Shown here one piece after another: positions 28,739 through 38,544 of a stretch of 64,000 nt of DNA. The first letter of the stretch is position 1, and every line of letters starts with the position of its first letter. This DNA comes from Marinobacterium lutimaris. GTDB lineage: Bacteria; Pseudomonadota; Gammaproteobacteria; Pseudomonadales; Balneatricaceae. The translations under genes were made by a program, and so were the position numbers. A model generated the notes under the pieces. It did no database searches, had not been told where the DNA came from, and was given only the letters and a program-made list of their open reading frames with translations. Where the stretch lies: assembly GCF_900108065.1 (NCBI RefSeq), contig NZ_FNVQ01000007.1:166004-230003 (forward strand), in the 5' to 3' direction.

Positions 28739-29647
28739 TTAGCTGTTTGATGGGGCCGCAGGCTCGGATTTAAAGGTGGCGCCTTTAAACGTGCCGATGC
28801 GGCGTCCCAGGGTGACGGTGGACAGGTGGGTCAGGCTTTCCTCCCACTCCAGTGCTTCAGGCCCGAAGGCGAGAATCACGGTGGAGCCCAGATGGAAGCG
28901 TCCCATCTCCTGTCCCTTCTCCAACCGGATCGGGGCGGGTTCCGAGCGGCTGTAGAGTGTTTGTGGCTGGCGCGTTGCCGGAGCAACCTGACCGCCCCAG
29001 ACCGTTTCGATACCGGCGACGATCATGGCGCCAACCAGCACCATCGCCATAGGACCGTACTCGGTATCGAAGATGGTGACAAGGCGCTCATTGTGGGCGA
29101 AGAGGTTATCCACACCCTCGGCGGTGGTGTTGTTCACCGAGTACAGATCGCCGGGAATATAGATCGCCTCGCGTAGCGTGCCGCTCACCGGCATATGTAC
29201 GCGGTGGTAATCCCGCGGTGACAGATACAGGGTGGCAAAGCGGCCGTTGATAAATGGCTCTGCCCGTGACGGCGTGCCGCCGAGCAGGGTGGTCAGGCTG
29301 TAGCCGCGGCCCTTGGCCTGAATCAGGCGGCCGTGCTGGATTGGTCCCGCCTGGCTGACGGCACCGTCGCAGGGAGAGACCAGTGCGTCCGCGTCTTCAT
29401 CGATCGGACGCGCATCGGCCTTGAGGGCGCGGGTAAAGAAGTCGTTGAAGTTGGCGTAGGCGCGGGGATCCTCCTCCAGCGCCTGGCTCATATCCACCTT
29501 GTAGTGTTTGCGGAACACTTCGATAAAGGTGTTCTTCACCCAGCGTATACGGCACTCGGCGATCATGCCGACCAGGCGCGACAGCAGGTGCTGGGGCAGC
29601 AGGTGCTGCAGCAGAATAAACAGTTTGTCTTTCAAGGGTCTCTCCAT
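28739..29647 (-). CDS. psd: Phosphatidylserine decarboxylase
   Basis: Psd proenzyme (302 residues) makes phosphatidylethanolamine at the inner membrane. It cleaves itself at the LGST motif, with Ser255 becoming the pyruvoyl group (HLGSTVILAF). Other family motifs are SPCDGAVSQAG (91-101) and the HRVHMP stretch near 148. The start MERPLKDKLF is chosen over an upstream ATG because homologues begin here and the extra frame runs into rhdA. In Pseudomonas a rhodanese gene is also next to psd, as I recall. Confidence 0.94.
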   Translation of the reverse strand: MERPLKDKLFILLQHLLPQHLLSRLVGMIAECRIRWVKNTFIEVFRKHYKVDMSQALEEDPRAYANFNDFFTRALKADARPIDEDADALVSPCDGAVSQAGPIQHGRLIQAKGRGYSLTTLLGGTPSRAEPFINGRFATLYLSPRDYHRVHMPVSGTLREAIYIPGDLYSVNNTTAEGVDNLFAHNERLVTIFDTEYGPMAMVLVGAMIVAGIETVWGGQVAPATRQPQTLYSRSEPAPIRLEKGQEMGRFHLGSTVILAFGPEALEWEESLTHLSTVTLGRRIGTFKGATFKSEPAAPSNS

Positions 29648-29670
29648 GGGCCGAGATGGTGGCCCTAAAC

Positions 29671-30486
29671 TTAGCGTTCGACCGGCAGGTCCGGGGTGTT
29701 GCCCCATTCGAACCAGGAGCCATCGTAGCAACGAATATCATCCAGTCCCAACCAGCGGCCCACCAGCCAGGTCAGGCCCGAGCGGCGATGGGTCTGGCAG
29801 TGGGTGATGATGGTTTTGCCAGCGTCGATACCCGCTTCAGCAAGCAGCTGGCGCAGGCTGTCCTGGTCTTTCAGACGCGGCACAGGTCCGGCTTCAAGCA
29901 GGTCGGTCCACTCCAGCAGTCTGGCGCCCGGAATATGGCCGCCGACCTGGGCGTTGGTGATCTTTTCACCACGGTATTCATCGCCACCGCGGGCATCCCA
30001 GACGCAGAGATCGCCGTTGTCCAGGTGGGAAAGAATCCATGGGATATCGACCACCAGGTTAGTATCGTATTCAGCGCTAAAGCTCGACGGCGTCGGCAGA
30101 TTCGCTTCGGTCTCAACAGGTTGCCCGGCAGCGGTCCAGCCAGCGAATTGGCCATTCAGGAAACTGGCCTGGTTGTGACCGGCGATCGCCAGGGTCCAGA
30201 TCATGCGACCAGCCCAGGGGCCTTTCTGATCGTCGTACACAACCACCTGGTGTTCAGGCTTAAGGCCGATTTCTGAGAACAGGGCGCTGAGCTGCTCCAC
30301 GCTCGGCAGCTTGTTCGGTACCGGCGCTTCGCCGCGCAGCAGGCGCTGGGAATTGACGTTGATGGCGCCAGGAATATGACCGGCCGCGTAGCTCTCGGCG
30401 CTGGACAGGTCGATGACGAGCAGGTTCGGATCGCCCAGGTGGGCAGCCAGCTGCTCCGGTTCGATAACAAGCGGTAGATGGGTCAA
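29671..30486 (-). CDS. rhdA: Thiosulfate sulfurtransferase (rhodanese)
   Basis: Two-domain rhodanese (271 residues) moves a sulfane sulfur from thiosulfate to cyanide or other acceptors. The N-terminal domain is inactive, and the active Cys230 lies in HCQTHRRSGLTW, very similar in position and loop to Azotobacter RhdA. The domain signature AGHIPGA is at 35-41. It lies 23 bases upstream of psd. Confidence 0.92.
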   Translation of the reverse strand: MTHLPLVIEPEQLAAHLGDPNLLVIDLSSAESYAAGHIPGAINVNSQRLLRGEAPVPNKLPSVEQLSALFSEIGLKPEHQVVVYDDQKGPWAGRMIWTLAIAGHNQASFLNGQFAGWTAAGQPVETEANLPTPSSFSAEYDTNLVVDIPWILSHLDNGDLCVWDARGGDEYRGEKITNAQVGGHIPGARLLEWTDLLEAGPVPRLKDQDSLRQLLAEAGIDAGKTIITHCQTHRRSGLTWLVGRWLGLDDIRCYDGSWFEWGNTPDLPVER

Positions 30487-30543
30487 AACGAAACTCCTTA
30501 ACTATAGCGGCTAAATATGGCGGCCAAATCTGGCGGTTCGAAG

Positions 30544-32157
30544 TCAGGACGGGGTGTGAGCCGGCAGCTGCTTAAGCGCCCGGGTGGCGGCGCTGCAGAG
30601 AATGCGGAAATGCTCCAGATGAAACTCTTCCAGTGGAGCATTGCTGCCCTGACGATCTGCATAGATCAGTGCCAGCGGCTGTTTGCCGATGAATATGGAC
30701 ATGATGAGGCAGTCATTCTGCTCCAGCAAGCCCCGCAACTCCGGGCTCAGACCGTTGTGGATCTGCTTCCGGTTAGCCTCGTGAATCTGCAACAGGGCCG
30801 GCTTTTCGCAAAGTCTGGAGAATATGCTTGGCTGCTTCAGGTCGACTTCAAGTTGTGACAGCGGTTCTGCCGGATCAACCCCTATCGCCTTGGCGGTGCG
30901 CAGGGTGGCTGTGCGGGTGTTGATCACACAGAGTGCGACCCGCTCCATGCCCAGGCCCCGGTTCAGGCCCTGGATCAGGCCCTGAAGGATATGAGCCTGC
31001 TTGGTGTAAAGCTCGTAGCCGCGCCGGAAGCGGTCCAAAATCTGTTTATAGATATGCGGGTTGAGCAGTTCCGGCGCTGGCGGCAGTTCCTCTTCGACGG
31101 GAAGCTCTTCCTGCTGGGGCTCTGCCGGTTCAGGGAAGCGCTCGGCGTAGAGTTTCAGCTCCTGGTCGGTGAGGCGATGCGGCAGCTGTCCACCGCCGGG
31201 AAGCAGCAGCAGTTCGCTGGCGGGCATCATCACACCCGGTACATGAAACTCCCGCGCCGACAGGGCGCAGTTGCGGTGCAGTCTCGACATGGTGGCGGCC
31301 AGTGGCTGGTCCAGGTAATCGCCGATGATGTCGAAGGTACGTAGCGAGCGTTCGCCGGTCCAGCTGCGACTGACGTTGAGCGTCATCCAGTTGGCCAGTT
31401 TGACCGGGAAATAGTGCTGCTGAACCAGGTGATTGAGCTCGCGCATATCCTCCTCTTCGAGACGGGGATCGTTCAGGGCGCGCATGTGCAGCTGCTTTAT
31501 GGTGCTCAGCGATGGCGAGGTATCGTGATCCAGCGCCTGCAGCGTCAGCTCATTCAGCTTCCAGCGGTCGGCCAGGGCACGGCCCATCTCCTGGGTGGTG
31601 CAGCCGAACACCAGGCGTTCCATCTCCACGGGGCTGGCGTTCTCTTCAATGACGCCGATCTGAAAGCGATGCTTGTGCAGCGGTGCGTAGAGCCAGAGCA
31701 TCCAGTGCACCAGGCCATAGAACAGTGCGGCGAGGCGCGCCTCTTCCGCGTAGGGGAGCTGTTTCAGCGAAACCCAGTCGGCCACCTGCACCGAGGCGTG
31801 GTGACTCGCCGCAATGGCGCGGAAAAAAGAGCGCTCCGAGACCGAATGAGGGTGAACCTTCATGGTGTCCAGTTCACGGATCAGGGTTTCGATGGCGCCA
31901 AACCCCAGTGAAGCGATGGCGTGATCGACGCTGGTGACAACGCTGCCCTTGGCTTCGTGACGTGACTGGGCCAGACGGGTGACATGCAGCGCCAGTACCG
32001 GGTCTTTGAGAACCTGGTGCCCGAGGCTGGCCAGCGTGGAATCGTCATTGGCCAGGGTGTGCTTTAGCCGAACCAGCGAGCTGGTGCGCACCGGGAGCGT
32101 TTTGTCTCCCAGGTAGGCGGTCCAGTCGTCGAGTCCGAAAAGGTTCTTGCTGGTCAT
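30544..32157 (-). CDS. HDOD domain protein with GAF-like C-terminus
   Basis: Protein of 537 residues with an N-terminal HDOD domain (about 15-230), which is related to HD domains but lacks the catalytic metal motif, and a C-terminal GAF-like region (about 385-525; VALCVINTRTATLRTAKAIG). A proline- and glutamate-rich linker (about 345-365) joins them. HDOD proteins act in signalling, but partners differ and none can be named here. It is between rhdA and rsgA with gaps under 60 bases. Confidence 0.8.
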   Translation of the reverse strand: MTSKNLFGLDDWTAYLGDKTLPVRTSSLVRLKHTLANDDSTLASLGHQVLKDPVLALHVTRLAQSRHEAKGSVVTSVDHAIASLGFGAIETLIRELDTMKVHPHSVSERSFFRAIAASHHASVQVADWVSLKQLPYAEEARLAALFYGLVHWMLWLYAPLHKHRFQIGVIEENASPVEMERLVFGCTTQEMGRALADRWKLNELTLQALDHDTSPSLSTIKQLHMRALNDPRLEEEDMRELNHLVQQHYFPVKLANWMTLNVSRSWTGERSLRTFDIIGDYLDQPLAATMSRLHRNCALSAREFHVPGVMMPASELLLLPGGGQLPHRLTDQELKLYAERFPEPAEPQQEELPVEEELPPAPELLNPHIYKQILDRFRRGYELYTKQAHILQGLIQGLNRGLGMERVALCVINTRTATLRTAKAIGVDPAEPLSQLEVDLKQPSIFSRLCEKPALLQIHEANRKQIHNGLSPELRGLLEQNDCLIMSIFIGKQPLALIYADRQGSNAPLEEFHLEHFRILCSAATRALKQLPAHTPS

Positions 32158-32193
32158 AGGTTAGTGTCCGCTGCTGCCGCCAGAAAACTCCGG

Positions 32194-33231
32194 TCAGCTG
32201 TCGCGAAGCTGTCCATCGTTCAATGAAGCCAGAATCTGTCGATAGCTGTTGAAGCGGGGCTCGCTGATCTCGCCCTCTTCCAGGGCGCGCTTGAAGGCGC
32301 AGCCCGGCTCCTGCTCATGCTTGCAGTCGCGAAACTTACACATGCCGCGCAGCTCGCGCAGTTCCGGGAAGCCGTCGAGTACCTGGTCGGCATCGATATG
32401 CCAGAGTGCAAATTCGCGGATCCCCGGGGAGTCGATCAGGTCGCCGCCATCGGGGAAATGGAACAGACGGGCGGTCGTAGTGGTGTGTCGCCCCTTGCGG
32501 CTTTGCTCGGACAGCTCGCCCACGCGCAGGTCGATGCCCGGCAGCAGCTTGTTGATCAGTGACGACTTACCAACGCCCGATTGGCCAACAAACACGCTGA
32601 TGCGGTTATTCAGCATTTGCTTGAGTTCATCCAGACCGTGATCCGCGGTGGTCGAGGCCTTGAGCACGCGGTAGCCCAGTTTCTCGTACTGCGCCAGCAG
32701 CGGCGGAAGGTAGGCGCCGGCTGGGCTGTCGAGCAGGTCAAACTTGTTGAGCAGCAGCACCGGTTCGATGCCGCAGGCCTCGGCGGCCACCAGGTAGCGG
32801 TCGATCAGGTTGGCGTGGGCGCGAGGCTCCACGGCGAACACAATGACGATAAAGTCGATATTGGCCGCCACAGGCTTGAGCTCGCCCTGGTTGTTCGGGC
32901 GCTGCAGTTCGCTTTTGCGCGGCTGGGTTGCGACCACAACGCCGCCGTCGTTGGAGGCACGCCAGACAACGCGGTCGCCAGTGACCAGCTGGCCCAGGTT
33001 GGTGCGCATATGGCAGCGGTGAATACTGCCCGCTTCCTCGCCCTCAAGCGCTTCCACGTCAACGCTGCGGCCGAAGTGAGAGATGATCAGGCCGGCTTGC
33101 TCCGGGCCGAGATCGCCCCCCTCGAGCTTGTCATCAAGGCGGTTGTCACGGAGTTCGGCGCGTTTTGCGCGTTCCGCCTGAATCTTTTCCACGCGCCAGG
33201 CTTGGCGCCTTGTCAGTTTGCGTTTCGCCAT
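32194..33231 (-). CDS. rsgA: Ribosome small subunit GTPase RsgA
   Basis: Circularly permuted GTPase (345 residues) that helps 30S subunit maturation. The order of motifs is G4 ([10 protein letters not shown]), then G1 ([14 protein letters not shown]), then G3 (DSPGIREF), and a C-terminal zinc site C-x5-C-H-x6-C ([14 protein letters not shown]). An N-terminal OB domain precedes them. It is divergent from orn, the common arrangement. Confidence 0.96.
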   Translation of the reverse strand: MAKRKLTRRQAWRVEKIQAERAKRAELRDNRLDDKLEGGDLGPEQAGLIISHFGRSVDVEALEGEEAGSIHRCHMRTNLGQLVTGDRVVWRASNDGGVVVATQPRKSELQRPNNQGELKPVAANIDFIVIVFAVEPRAHANLIDRYLVAAEACGIEPVLLLNKFDLLDSPAGAYLPPLLAQYEKLGYRVLKASTTADHGLDELKQMLNNRISVFVGQSGVGKSSLINKLLPGIDLRVGELSEQSRKGRHTTTTARLFHFPDGGDLIDSPGIREFALWHIDADQVLDGFPELRELRGMCKFRDCKHEQEPGCAFKRALEEGEISEPRFNSYRQILASLNDGQLRDS

Positions 33232-33324
33232 CGTTGCGGGCGTTGTCCCAGGGGCCAGTTATTTGATGTGCTAAGGTATTCTAAATTCGCTAAAATTTAC
33301 AGCTTTGGACGGGGAGAGGCTTAT

Positions 33325-33867
33325 ATGGCGCAGGATCAGAGATTGATCTGGGTCGATCTGGAAATGACCGGCTTGATGCCGGAGAAAGACCGGATTATCG
33401 AAATGGCGGCGATTGTGACCGATGCCGATCTGAACCTGATCGCGGAAAGCCCCGTTATCTGCGTACATCAGTCGGATGAGCTGCTTGATGGCATGGACGA
33501 GTGGTGTACCCGCCAGCACGGCCAGTCAGGACTGACCGCCCGGGTAAAAGCCAGCGATATCAGCGAATCCCAGGCCGAACAGATGATGCTCGATTTTCTC
33601 AAGCAGCATGTGGAGCAGGGCGCATCCCCCATGTGCGGTAACAGCATCGGGCAGGATCGTCGTTTCCTCTACGCCTATATGCCTGAGCTCGAATCTTACT
33701 TCCATTATCGCAATCTGGATGTCAGCACCATCAAGGAGCTGGCGCGCCGCTGGAAGCCTGAGGTTCTCGATGGCGTGAAGAAGAAAGGCTCACATCTGGC
33801 GCTGGATGATATTCGCGATTCCATTGAAGAGCTGCGCTACTACCGCGAGCACTTTTTTGCGCTCTAA
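33325..33867 (+). CDS. orn: Oligoribonuclease
   Basis: DEDDh 3'-5' exonuclease (180 residues) that degrades very short RNAs and is the main enzyme removing pGpG, the product of cyclic-di-GMP breakdown. Catalytic residues are Asp11 and Glu13 in WVDLEMTGL, the Asp of IGQDRRFL, and His/Asp in SHLALDDI. The start MAQDQRLIW has GGAGAGG eight bases upstream; the longer open frame is a shadow of rsgA. It may clear pGpG produced downstream of phosphodiesterases that act on cyclic-di-GMP. Confidence 0.97.
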   Translation: MAQDQRLIWVDLEMTGLMPEKDRIIEMAAIVTDADLNLIAESPVICVHQSDELLDGMDEWCTRQHGQSGLTARVKASDISESQAEQMMLDFLKQHVEQGASPMCGNSIGQDRRFLYAYMPELESYFHYRNLDVSTIKELARRWKPEVLDGVKKKGSHLALDDIRDSIEELRYYREHFFAL

Positions 33868-33896
33868 TCCCTGTTGGCGCTTTAACTCTTAAGGAT

Positions 33897-35045
33897 TTAG
33901 TCCTTTATTCTGCGGGCACCCGGATGCTGCTGAATCGGCAGTGGCACCGGCCCGGCCTTGCTGGCCAGTCGTTCCAGCGCCCAGTCGATATGCTCCTGCA
34001 CCAGCGCTGACACGCTTTCCCGGCGGCTCCTAAGCGCCTCCTCTACTTTATCTCCGCCGCGGCTGTTGCCCAGGGCGACCGCCAGATTGCGCTGCCAGCC
34101 CTCGAAACCGGTGCGACGGATCGCCGAGCCCTCGGTATTCTTGAGAAAGGTTTCCTCATCCCAGTTAAACAGTGTCAGCAGATCCACGTCGTCCAGACTG
34201 TGGCGCGGTTTGAAGTCCTCTTCCGGTGTGCGCTTGGCGAAGCGGTTCCAGGGACAGATCAGCTGGCAGTCGTCACAGCCGAAGATGCGGTTGCCCATCA
34301 ATGGGCGCAGCTCTTCTGGGATCGAACCGCTGTATTCGATGGTGAGGTAAGAGATGCAGCGTCTGGCATCGAGCACACCCGCTTCCGGGAAAGCCTTGGT
34401 TGGGCAGATATCCAGGCAGGCGCTGCAGCGACCACAGTGGGATTCGGTTTCTGGAGCATCGATCGGCAGCGGCAGGTTGGTAAACAGCTCGCCGAGGAAA
34501 AACAGCGATCCTGCCTGACGGTTTAGCAGCAGGGTGTGCTTGCCGATCCAGCCGATACCGGCGTTGCGGGCCAGCGGGCGCTCCAGTACCGGGGCGGAAT
34601 CCACAAAGGGGCGGAATTGAACGGCGGCTTCGTCGCCGGCTTCCGCCGCCAGCCACTGGCCCAGCTGTTTCAGGCGTTTGCGGATCAGCTTGTGGTAGTC
34701 ACGGCCCAGGGTATAGCGCGCGATATAGGCTTTGTCCGGGTTGGCCAGGGTCTTGAGGGTGGTCGTTTCTGGCGGCAGGTAATCCATGCGGACCATGACG
34801 ATTCGTTCGCATCCCGGTACCAGTAGCTTGGGGTCTATCCGCTTATCGAAATGCTGCTCGAGGTAACCCATCTCGCCCTGGTAACCGGTGTCCAGCCACT
34901 GCTGCAGATGTTCCGCCTCGGCGGAAGCGTCCGGCAGGGTGATGGCGCACTGCTGAAAACCCAGCTCGCGGGCGCGCTGTTTCAGGCGTTGGGCCAGGGA
35001 CTCGAGAGGTTCGGGCTGGTTTGCGTTTGCGCTGGGCTGTTCCAC
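33897..35045 (-). CDS. queG: Epoxyqueuosine reductase
   Basis: QueG (382 residues) carries out the last step of queuosine synthesis, reducing epoxyqueuosine in tRNA using cobalamin. Two [4Fe-4S] sites are visible (CGRCSACLDICPTKAF around 195-210, and CDDCQLICPWNRFAK around 245-260). The C-terminal HEAT-like helices are present. It is convergent with orn and divergent from nnr. Confidence 0.95.
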   Translation of the reverse strand: MEQPSANANQPEPLESLAQRLKQRARELGFQQCAITLPDASAEAEHLQQWLDTGYQGEMGYLEQHFDKRIDPKLLVPGCERIVMVRMDYLPPETTTLKTLANPDKAYIARYTLGRDYHKLIRKRLKQLGQWLAAEAGDEAAVQFRPFVDSAPVLERPLARNAGIGWIGKHTLLLNRQAGSLFFLGELFTNLPLPIDAPETESHCGRCSACLDICPTKAFPEAGVLDARRCISYLTIEYSGSIPEELRPLMGNRIFGCDDCQLICPWNRFAKRTPEEDFKPRHSLDDVDLLTLFNWDEETFLKNTEGSAIRRTGFEGWQRNLAVALGNSRGGDKVEEALRSRRESVSALVQEHIDWALERLASKAGPVPLPIQQHPGARRIKD

Positions 35046-35081
35046 TATAATGGCGTGCAGATCAGTGATGAGTGAAGGTCT

Positions 35082-36599
35082 ATGAGCATCAATAGAGAGG
35101 TCTTGCCGGCCACATTATACACGGCAGAGCAGTGCCGCGCGCTGGACCGGACCGCGATTGAGCAGTTTGGCATCCCCGGCTTTCGTTTAATGCAGCGTGC
35201 CGGTCAGGCCGCCTGGGCGGTGATCGGGCAGCAGTGGCCGCAGTTGCGGCGCATCAGCATTGTCTGCGGTGCCGGCAATAACGGCGGTGATGGTCTGGTG
35301 ATCGCGGGACTTGCCTGGCAGGCCGGGCTCGAGGTGCAGTTGATAGTGGTTGGCGAACGCTATGCCGAAAAGCTGCGTGGCGAAGCGCTGGAGGCCTGGC
35401 AGTGGCTCAGTGGTTTTGGCGTGAAGGCTGACAACTGGTACCCCGGTATAGAACTGACGGGCGAGCTGATCGTTGATGCGCTGCTGGGTATCGGCCTTAG
35501 CGGGCAGGTGCGTGGCGAGGCCGCCAGTGTGATAGCTCAGATCAATCGCTGCGAACAGCCGGTATTGGCTGTGGATATCCCCTCGGGTCTTTGTGCCGAT
35601 ACTGGTGCCGAACTGGGAATGGCGGTTTACGCTGACCTCACCATCACGTTTATCGCCTTGAAGCAGGGTCTGTTGACTCATCAGGGTGTCGATCATGTCG
35701 GTAACCTGCTGTTTGATGCGCTGCTGTTACCCGATGAAGTGTTCGAGGATGTGCCGGTCAGCGCCTTTCGCACCGATACGGAAGACCTGCGTGAACTGCT
35801 GCCGAAGCGTCCCGCGTCCTCTCATAAGGGCATGTACGGCCATCTGCTGGTGGTGGGCGGTGACCTGGGTATGGGAGGAGCTGCACTGATGGCGGCCCAG
35901 GCGGCGCTGCGCACAGGGGCAGGGTTGGTCTCCCTGGCCACGCGCGAGGAGCACCGCATGGCGGCGCTCACCCGCGTGCCGGAGGTGATGTGTCACGGCA
36001 TCGACGAGGCCGATGAACTGGAACCGCTGCTGGCGAAAGCGGACGCAGTGGTGATCGGCCCGGGGCTCGGGCAGAGCGTTTGGGGGCGGCGGTTGTTTGA
36101 AGCCGTGCTTGAGAGTGACAAACCGATGCTGCTTGATGCCGATGCGCTGAATCTTCTGGCCCAGAGTGACTCGACGCTGCCGGAGCATGACTGGGTGCTG
36201 ACACCGCATCCGGGGGAAGCGGCGCGCCTGCTCGATACCGATACGGCGGATATTCAGGCCAATCGCTTCGAACAGGTGCGGGAACTTCAGAGCCGTTGCG
36301 GTGGCACAGTGGTATTGAAAGGCGCCGGTACGCTCAGTTGTGATGGCGATGTGATCCACCTCTGCAGCGACGGTAACCCCGGAATGGCGACGGCCGGTAT
36401 GGGCGATGTGCTCAGTGGCATTATCGGTGGTGTGCTGGCGCGGGGCATGCCCGCGGTGGATGCGGCGCGGGTCGGCGTATTGGTTCATGCCCGGGCGGCA
36501 GACCTCTGTGCCCGGCAATTAGGTGCAGGTGGATTGCTGGCGACCGACCTTATGAATACCATTCCGCTCGTTATCAATGGGTTGGAAGAAAATGTCTGA
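35082..36599 (+). CDS. nnr: Bifunctional NAD(P)HX epimerase/dehydratase
   Basis: Repair enzyme of 505 residues for hydrated NAD(P)H. The N-terminal epimerase domain (about 1-215) carries GAGNNGGDGLV, and the C-terminal ADP-dependent dehydratase (about 225-500) has TPHPGEAARLL and AGMGDVLSGIIGG. It starts the long nnr-tsaE-amiB-mutL-miaA-hfq run and overlaps tsaE by eight bases. Confidence 0.95.
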   Translation: MSINREVLPATLYTAEQCRALDRTAIEQFGIPGFRLMQRAGQAAWAVIGQQWPQLRRISIVCGAGNNGGDGLVIAGLAWQAGLEVQLIVVGERYAEKLRGEALEAWQWLSGFGVKADNWYPGIELTGELIVDALLGIGLSGQVRGEAASVIAQINRCEQPVLAVDIPSGLCADTGAELGMAVYADLTITFIALKQGLLTHQGVDHVGNLLFDALLLPDEVFEDVPVSAFRTDTEDLRELLPKRPASSHKGMYGHLLVVGGDLGMGGAALMAAQAALRTGAGLVSLATREEHRMAALTRVPEVMCHGIDEADELEPLLAKADAVVIGPGLGQSVWGRRLFEAVLESDKPMLLDADALNLLAQSDSTLPEHDWVLTPHPGEAARLLDTDTADIQANRFEQVRELQSRCGGTVVLKGAGTLSCDGDVIHLCSDGNPGMATAGMGDVLSGIIGGVLARGMPAVDAARVGVLVHARAADLCARQLGAGGLLATDLMNTIPLVINGLEENV

Positions 36600-37056
36600 T
36601 TATTCGATTGAACTGGCCGATGAGCCGGCGATGGTGGCGTTCGGTGAGCATCTGGCAGCCTGCTGCACTGAAGGTGCGGTCATTTTTCTGCACGGCGACC
36701 TGGGTATGGGGAAAACCACACTGTCCCGCGGCGTACTGCGTGGCTGCGGTCATCAAGGTTCTGTTAAGAGTCCGACCTATACGCTGGTAGAGCCCTACGA
36801 GACGCCAGCCGGCCCGGTCTACCATTTCGACCTCTATCGTCTGGGTGACCCGGAAGAGCTTGAGTTTCTGGGAATTCGGGATTACTTCGATGAACGCTCA
36901 TTGAGCCTGATCGAATGGCCGGAGCGGGGCGCAGGGATTCTGCCGGTGGCGGATCTGGAGATCGAAATCCGTGTCGAGGGGACAGGACGTTTGCTGTCGT
37001 GGCAATATAATACTGAAAAAGGCCGTAAATTGGCCGATAGTTTAAGAAAGGGTTAA
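36592..37056 (+). CDS. tsaE: tRNA threonylcarbamoyladenosine ATPase TsaE
   Basis: ATPase (154 residues) that with TsaB and TsaD makes t6A37 on ANN-decoding tRNAs. It shows a P-loop LHGDLGMGKTTLSRG and the family stretch SPTYTLVEPYE. The ATG at 36592 is chosen because GGAAGA lies just upstream; it is inside the nnr end, indicating translational coupling. An earlier ATG at 36577 is less likely. Confidence 0.94.
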   Translation: MSDYSIELADEPAMVAFGEHLAACCTEGAVIFLHGDLGMGKTTLSRGVLRGCGHQGSVKSPTYTLVEPYETPAGPVYHFDLYRLGDPEELEFLGIRDYFDERSLSLIEWPERGAGILPVADLEIEIRVEGTGRLLSWQYNTEKGRKLADSLRKG

Positions 37057-37070
37057 ATTCGCCGATATAT

Positions 37071-37086
37071 CCGCTGCTTTCAGCGG
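37071..37086 (+). other. Small hairpin between tsaE and amiB
   Basis: CCGCTG, a CTTT loop and CAGCGG form a 6-base stem 14 bases after the tsaE stop. No T-run follows. It may be an RNA processing or pause element, or chance. Confidence 0.3.
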
Positions 37087-37141
37087 GAGGCGAGCGGGTT
37101 TGTAGTTTGCCAATATTGGGCGATACACGCGAAGTGAAGGG

Positions 37142-38500
37142 GTGAAAAGGCTGGTGCGCATACTCAGCGGGTTAATACTGACGCTCATGCTGGCCTGGAG
37201 TCAGCTGGCGCAGGCAGTAACCAATGTCGACAATATCCGTGCCTGGCAGGCACCGGACAACATTCGTCTGGTGTTCGACCTCAGCTCGCCCGTACAGCAC
37301 AAAGTTTTCATGCTCGATAACCCGCAGCGGCTGGTGCTGGATATCGAGGATACCAAGCTCGATCTCAATATTGATGCCCTGGGGCTCGCCAAGGGACCGA
37401 TTCAGAAGGTGCGCACCGGTAAGCGAGGCGATGGCGTGCGTCTGGTACTGGACCTGGATGGCGAAAAGATCAGTCCGAAGAGTTTTCAGCTCGCTCCCAA
37501 CGATCAATATGGCAACCGCCTGGTGCTGGATCTTGCGCTGCCCGAAGCGGTTAAGGCAGAAAGCGAGAGCGTGGAGCGCAAGCAGGAGGCCAACACCGGC
37601 CCGCTGCGCGATATCGTTGTCGCAGTGGATGCCGGCCACGGTGGTGAAGACCCCGGAGCGCTGGGGCCGGGTGGGTTACGCGAGAAGAACGTGGTGCTGT
37701 CGATCGCCAAAGAGGTGGCTCGCCTGATTGATGCCGAGCCTGGCTATCGAGCTGAGCTGATTCGTGGTGGCGATTATTATGTCAGCCTGCGCGGTCGTAC
37801 ACTCAAGGCGCGCAAGATCAACGCTGACCTGTTTGTCTCCATACATGCCGATGCGGCCCGTAACAAGAGTGCTCGAGGAGCCTCTGTCTGGGTGCTTTCT
37901 GGCAGTGGGGCGAGCAGTGAAATGGGTCGCTGGCTGGCGCAGAAAGAAAACGGCGCCGACCTTATCGGTGGTGTTGGCAGTGTCAGCCTGGAAGACAAGG
38001 ATGACCTCCTTGCCAGTGTATTGCTGGATATGTCGATGACGGCAAGTCAGTCCAGCAGCCGAGAGGTGGCTAACCGGGTGCACAGCAATATCGCCGGTTT
38101 TGCACGGATGCATAAAAACCACGTTGAACAGGCTGGTTTCGTGGTGCTCAAATCCCCGGATATTCCCTCGATCCTGGTGGAAACCGGGTTTATCTCCAAC
38201 CCCAATGAAGCCGCCAACCTGAAAAAGAGCAGCTACCAGAACCAGATGGCGCGAGCCATCGTCAGTGGCGTCAAAGCTCACTTCTGGGATCGGCCGCCGA
38301 GCCGCACTCATATTGCTGCCCGTAAACGCGCCGGTGAAACCCTGGCGGGTGCCGAAAGTACCTATAGGGTCGCTCCCGGTGATACGCTGTCGGTTATTGC
38401 CGTGCGCAACGGTATCTCTCTGGATCAGCTGCGCCGCGCCAACGAGCTGCGTGGTGACCGTATCCGCGTAGGTCAGGTGCTGAAAATCCCGGCCAGTTAA
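37142..38500 (+). CDS. amiB: N-acetylmuramoyl-L-alanine amidase AmiB/AmiC type
   Basis: Periplasmic amidase (452 residues) that splits septal peptidoglycan during daughter-cell separation. Parts in order: signal peptide (1-25), AMIN domain (about 28-125), Amidase_3 domain (about 155-385; [22 protein letters not shown], and VETGFISN carrying the zinc and catalytic residues), and a C-terminal LysM (about 405-450). The start is a GTG with AAGGG five bases upstream. The LysM is typical for AmiB of Pseudomonas-like bacteria. Confidence 0.95.
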   Translation: MKRLVRILSGLILTLMLAWSQLAQAVTNVDNIRAWQAPDNIRLVFDLSSPVQHKVFMLDNPQRLVLDIEDTKLDLNIDALGLAKGPIQKVRTGKRGDGVRLVLDLDGEKISPKSFQLAPNDQYGNRLVLDLALPEAVKAESESVERKQEANTGPLRDIVVAVDAGHGGEDPGALGPGGLREKNVVLSIAKEVARLIDAEPGYRAELIRGGDYYVSLRGRTLKARKINADLFVSIHADAARNKSARGASVWVLSGSGASSEMGRWLAQKENGADLIGGVGSVSLEDKDDLLASVLLDMSMTASQSSSREVANRVHSNIAGFARMHKNHVEQAGFVVLKSPDIPSILVETGFISNPNEAANLKKSSYQNQMARAIVSGVKAHFWDRPPSRTHIAARKRAGETLAGAESTYRVAPGDTLSVIAVRNGISLDQLRRANELRGDRIRVGQVLKIPAS

Positions 38501-38544
38501 GTGCTGTTTCCTGTTTTCGCTTTAACCCCCTCAGGCATAATTTT

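Noticed and set aside
32581..33324. Long upstream extension of orn
   Set aside because: It is antisense to rsgA; Orn homologues begin [13 protein letters not shown], with a ribosome binding site at 33325.
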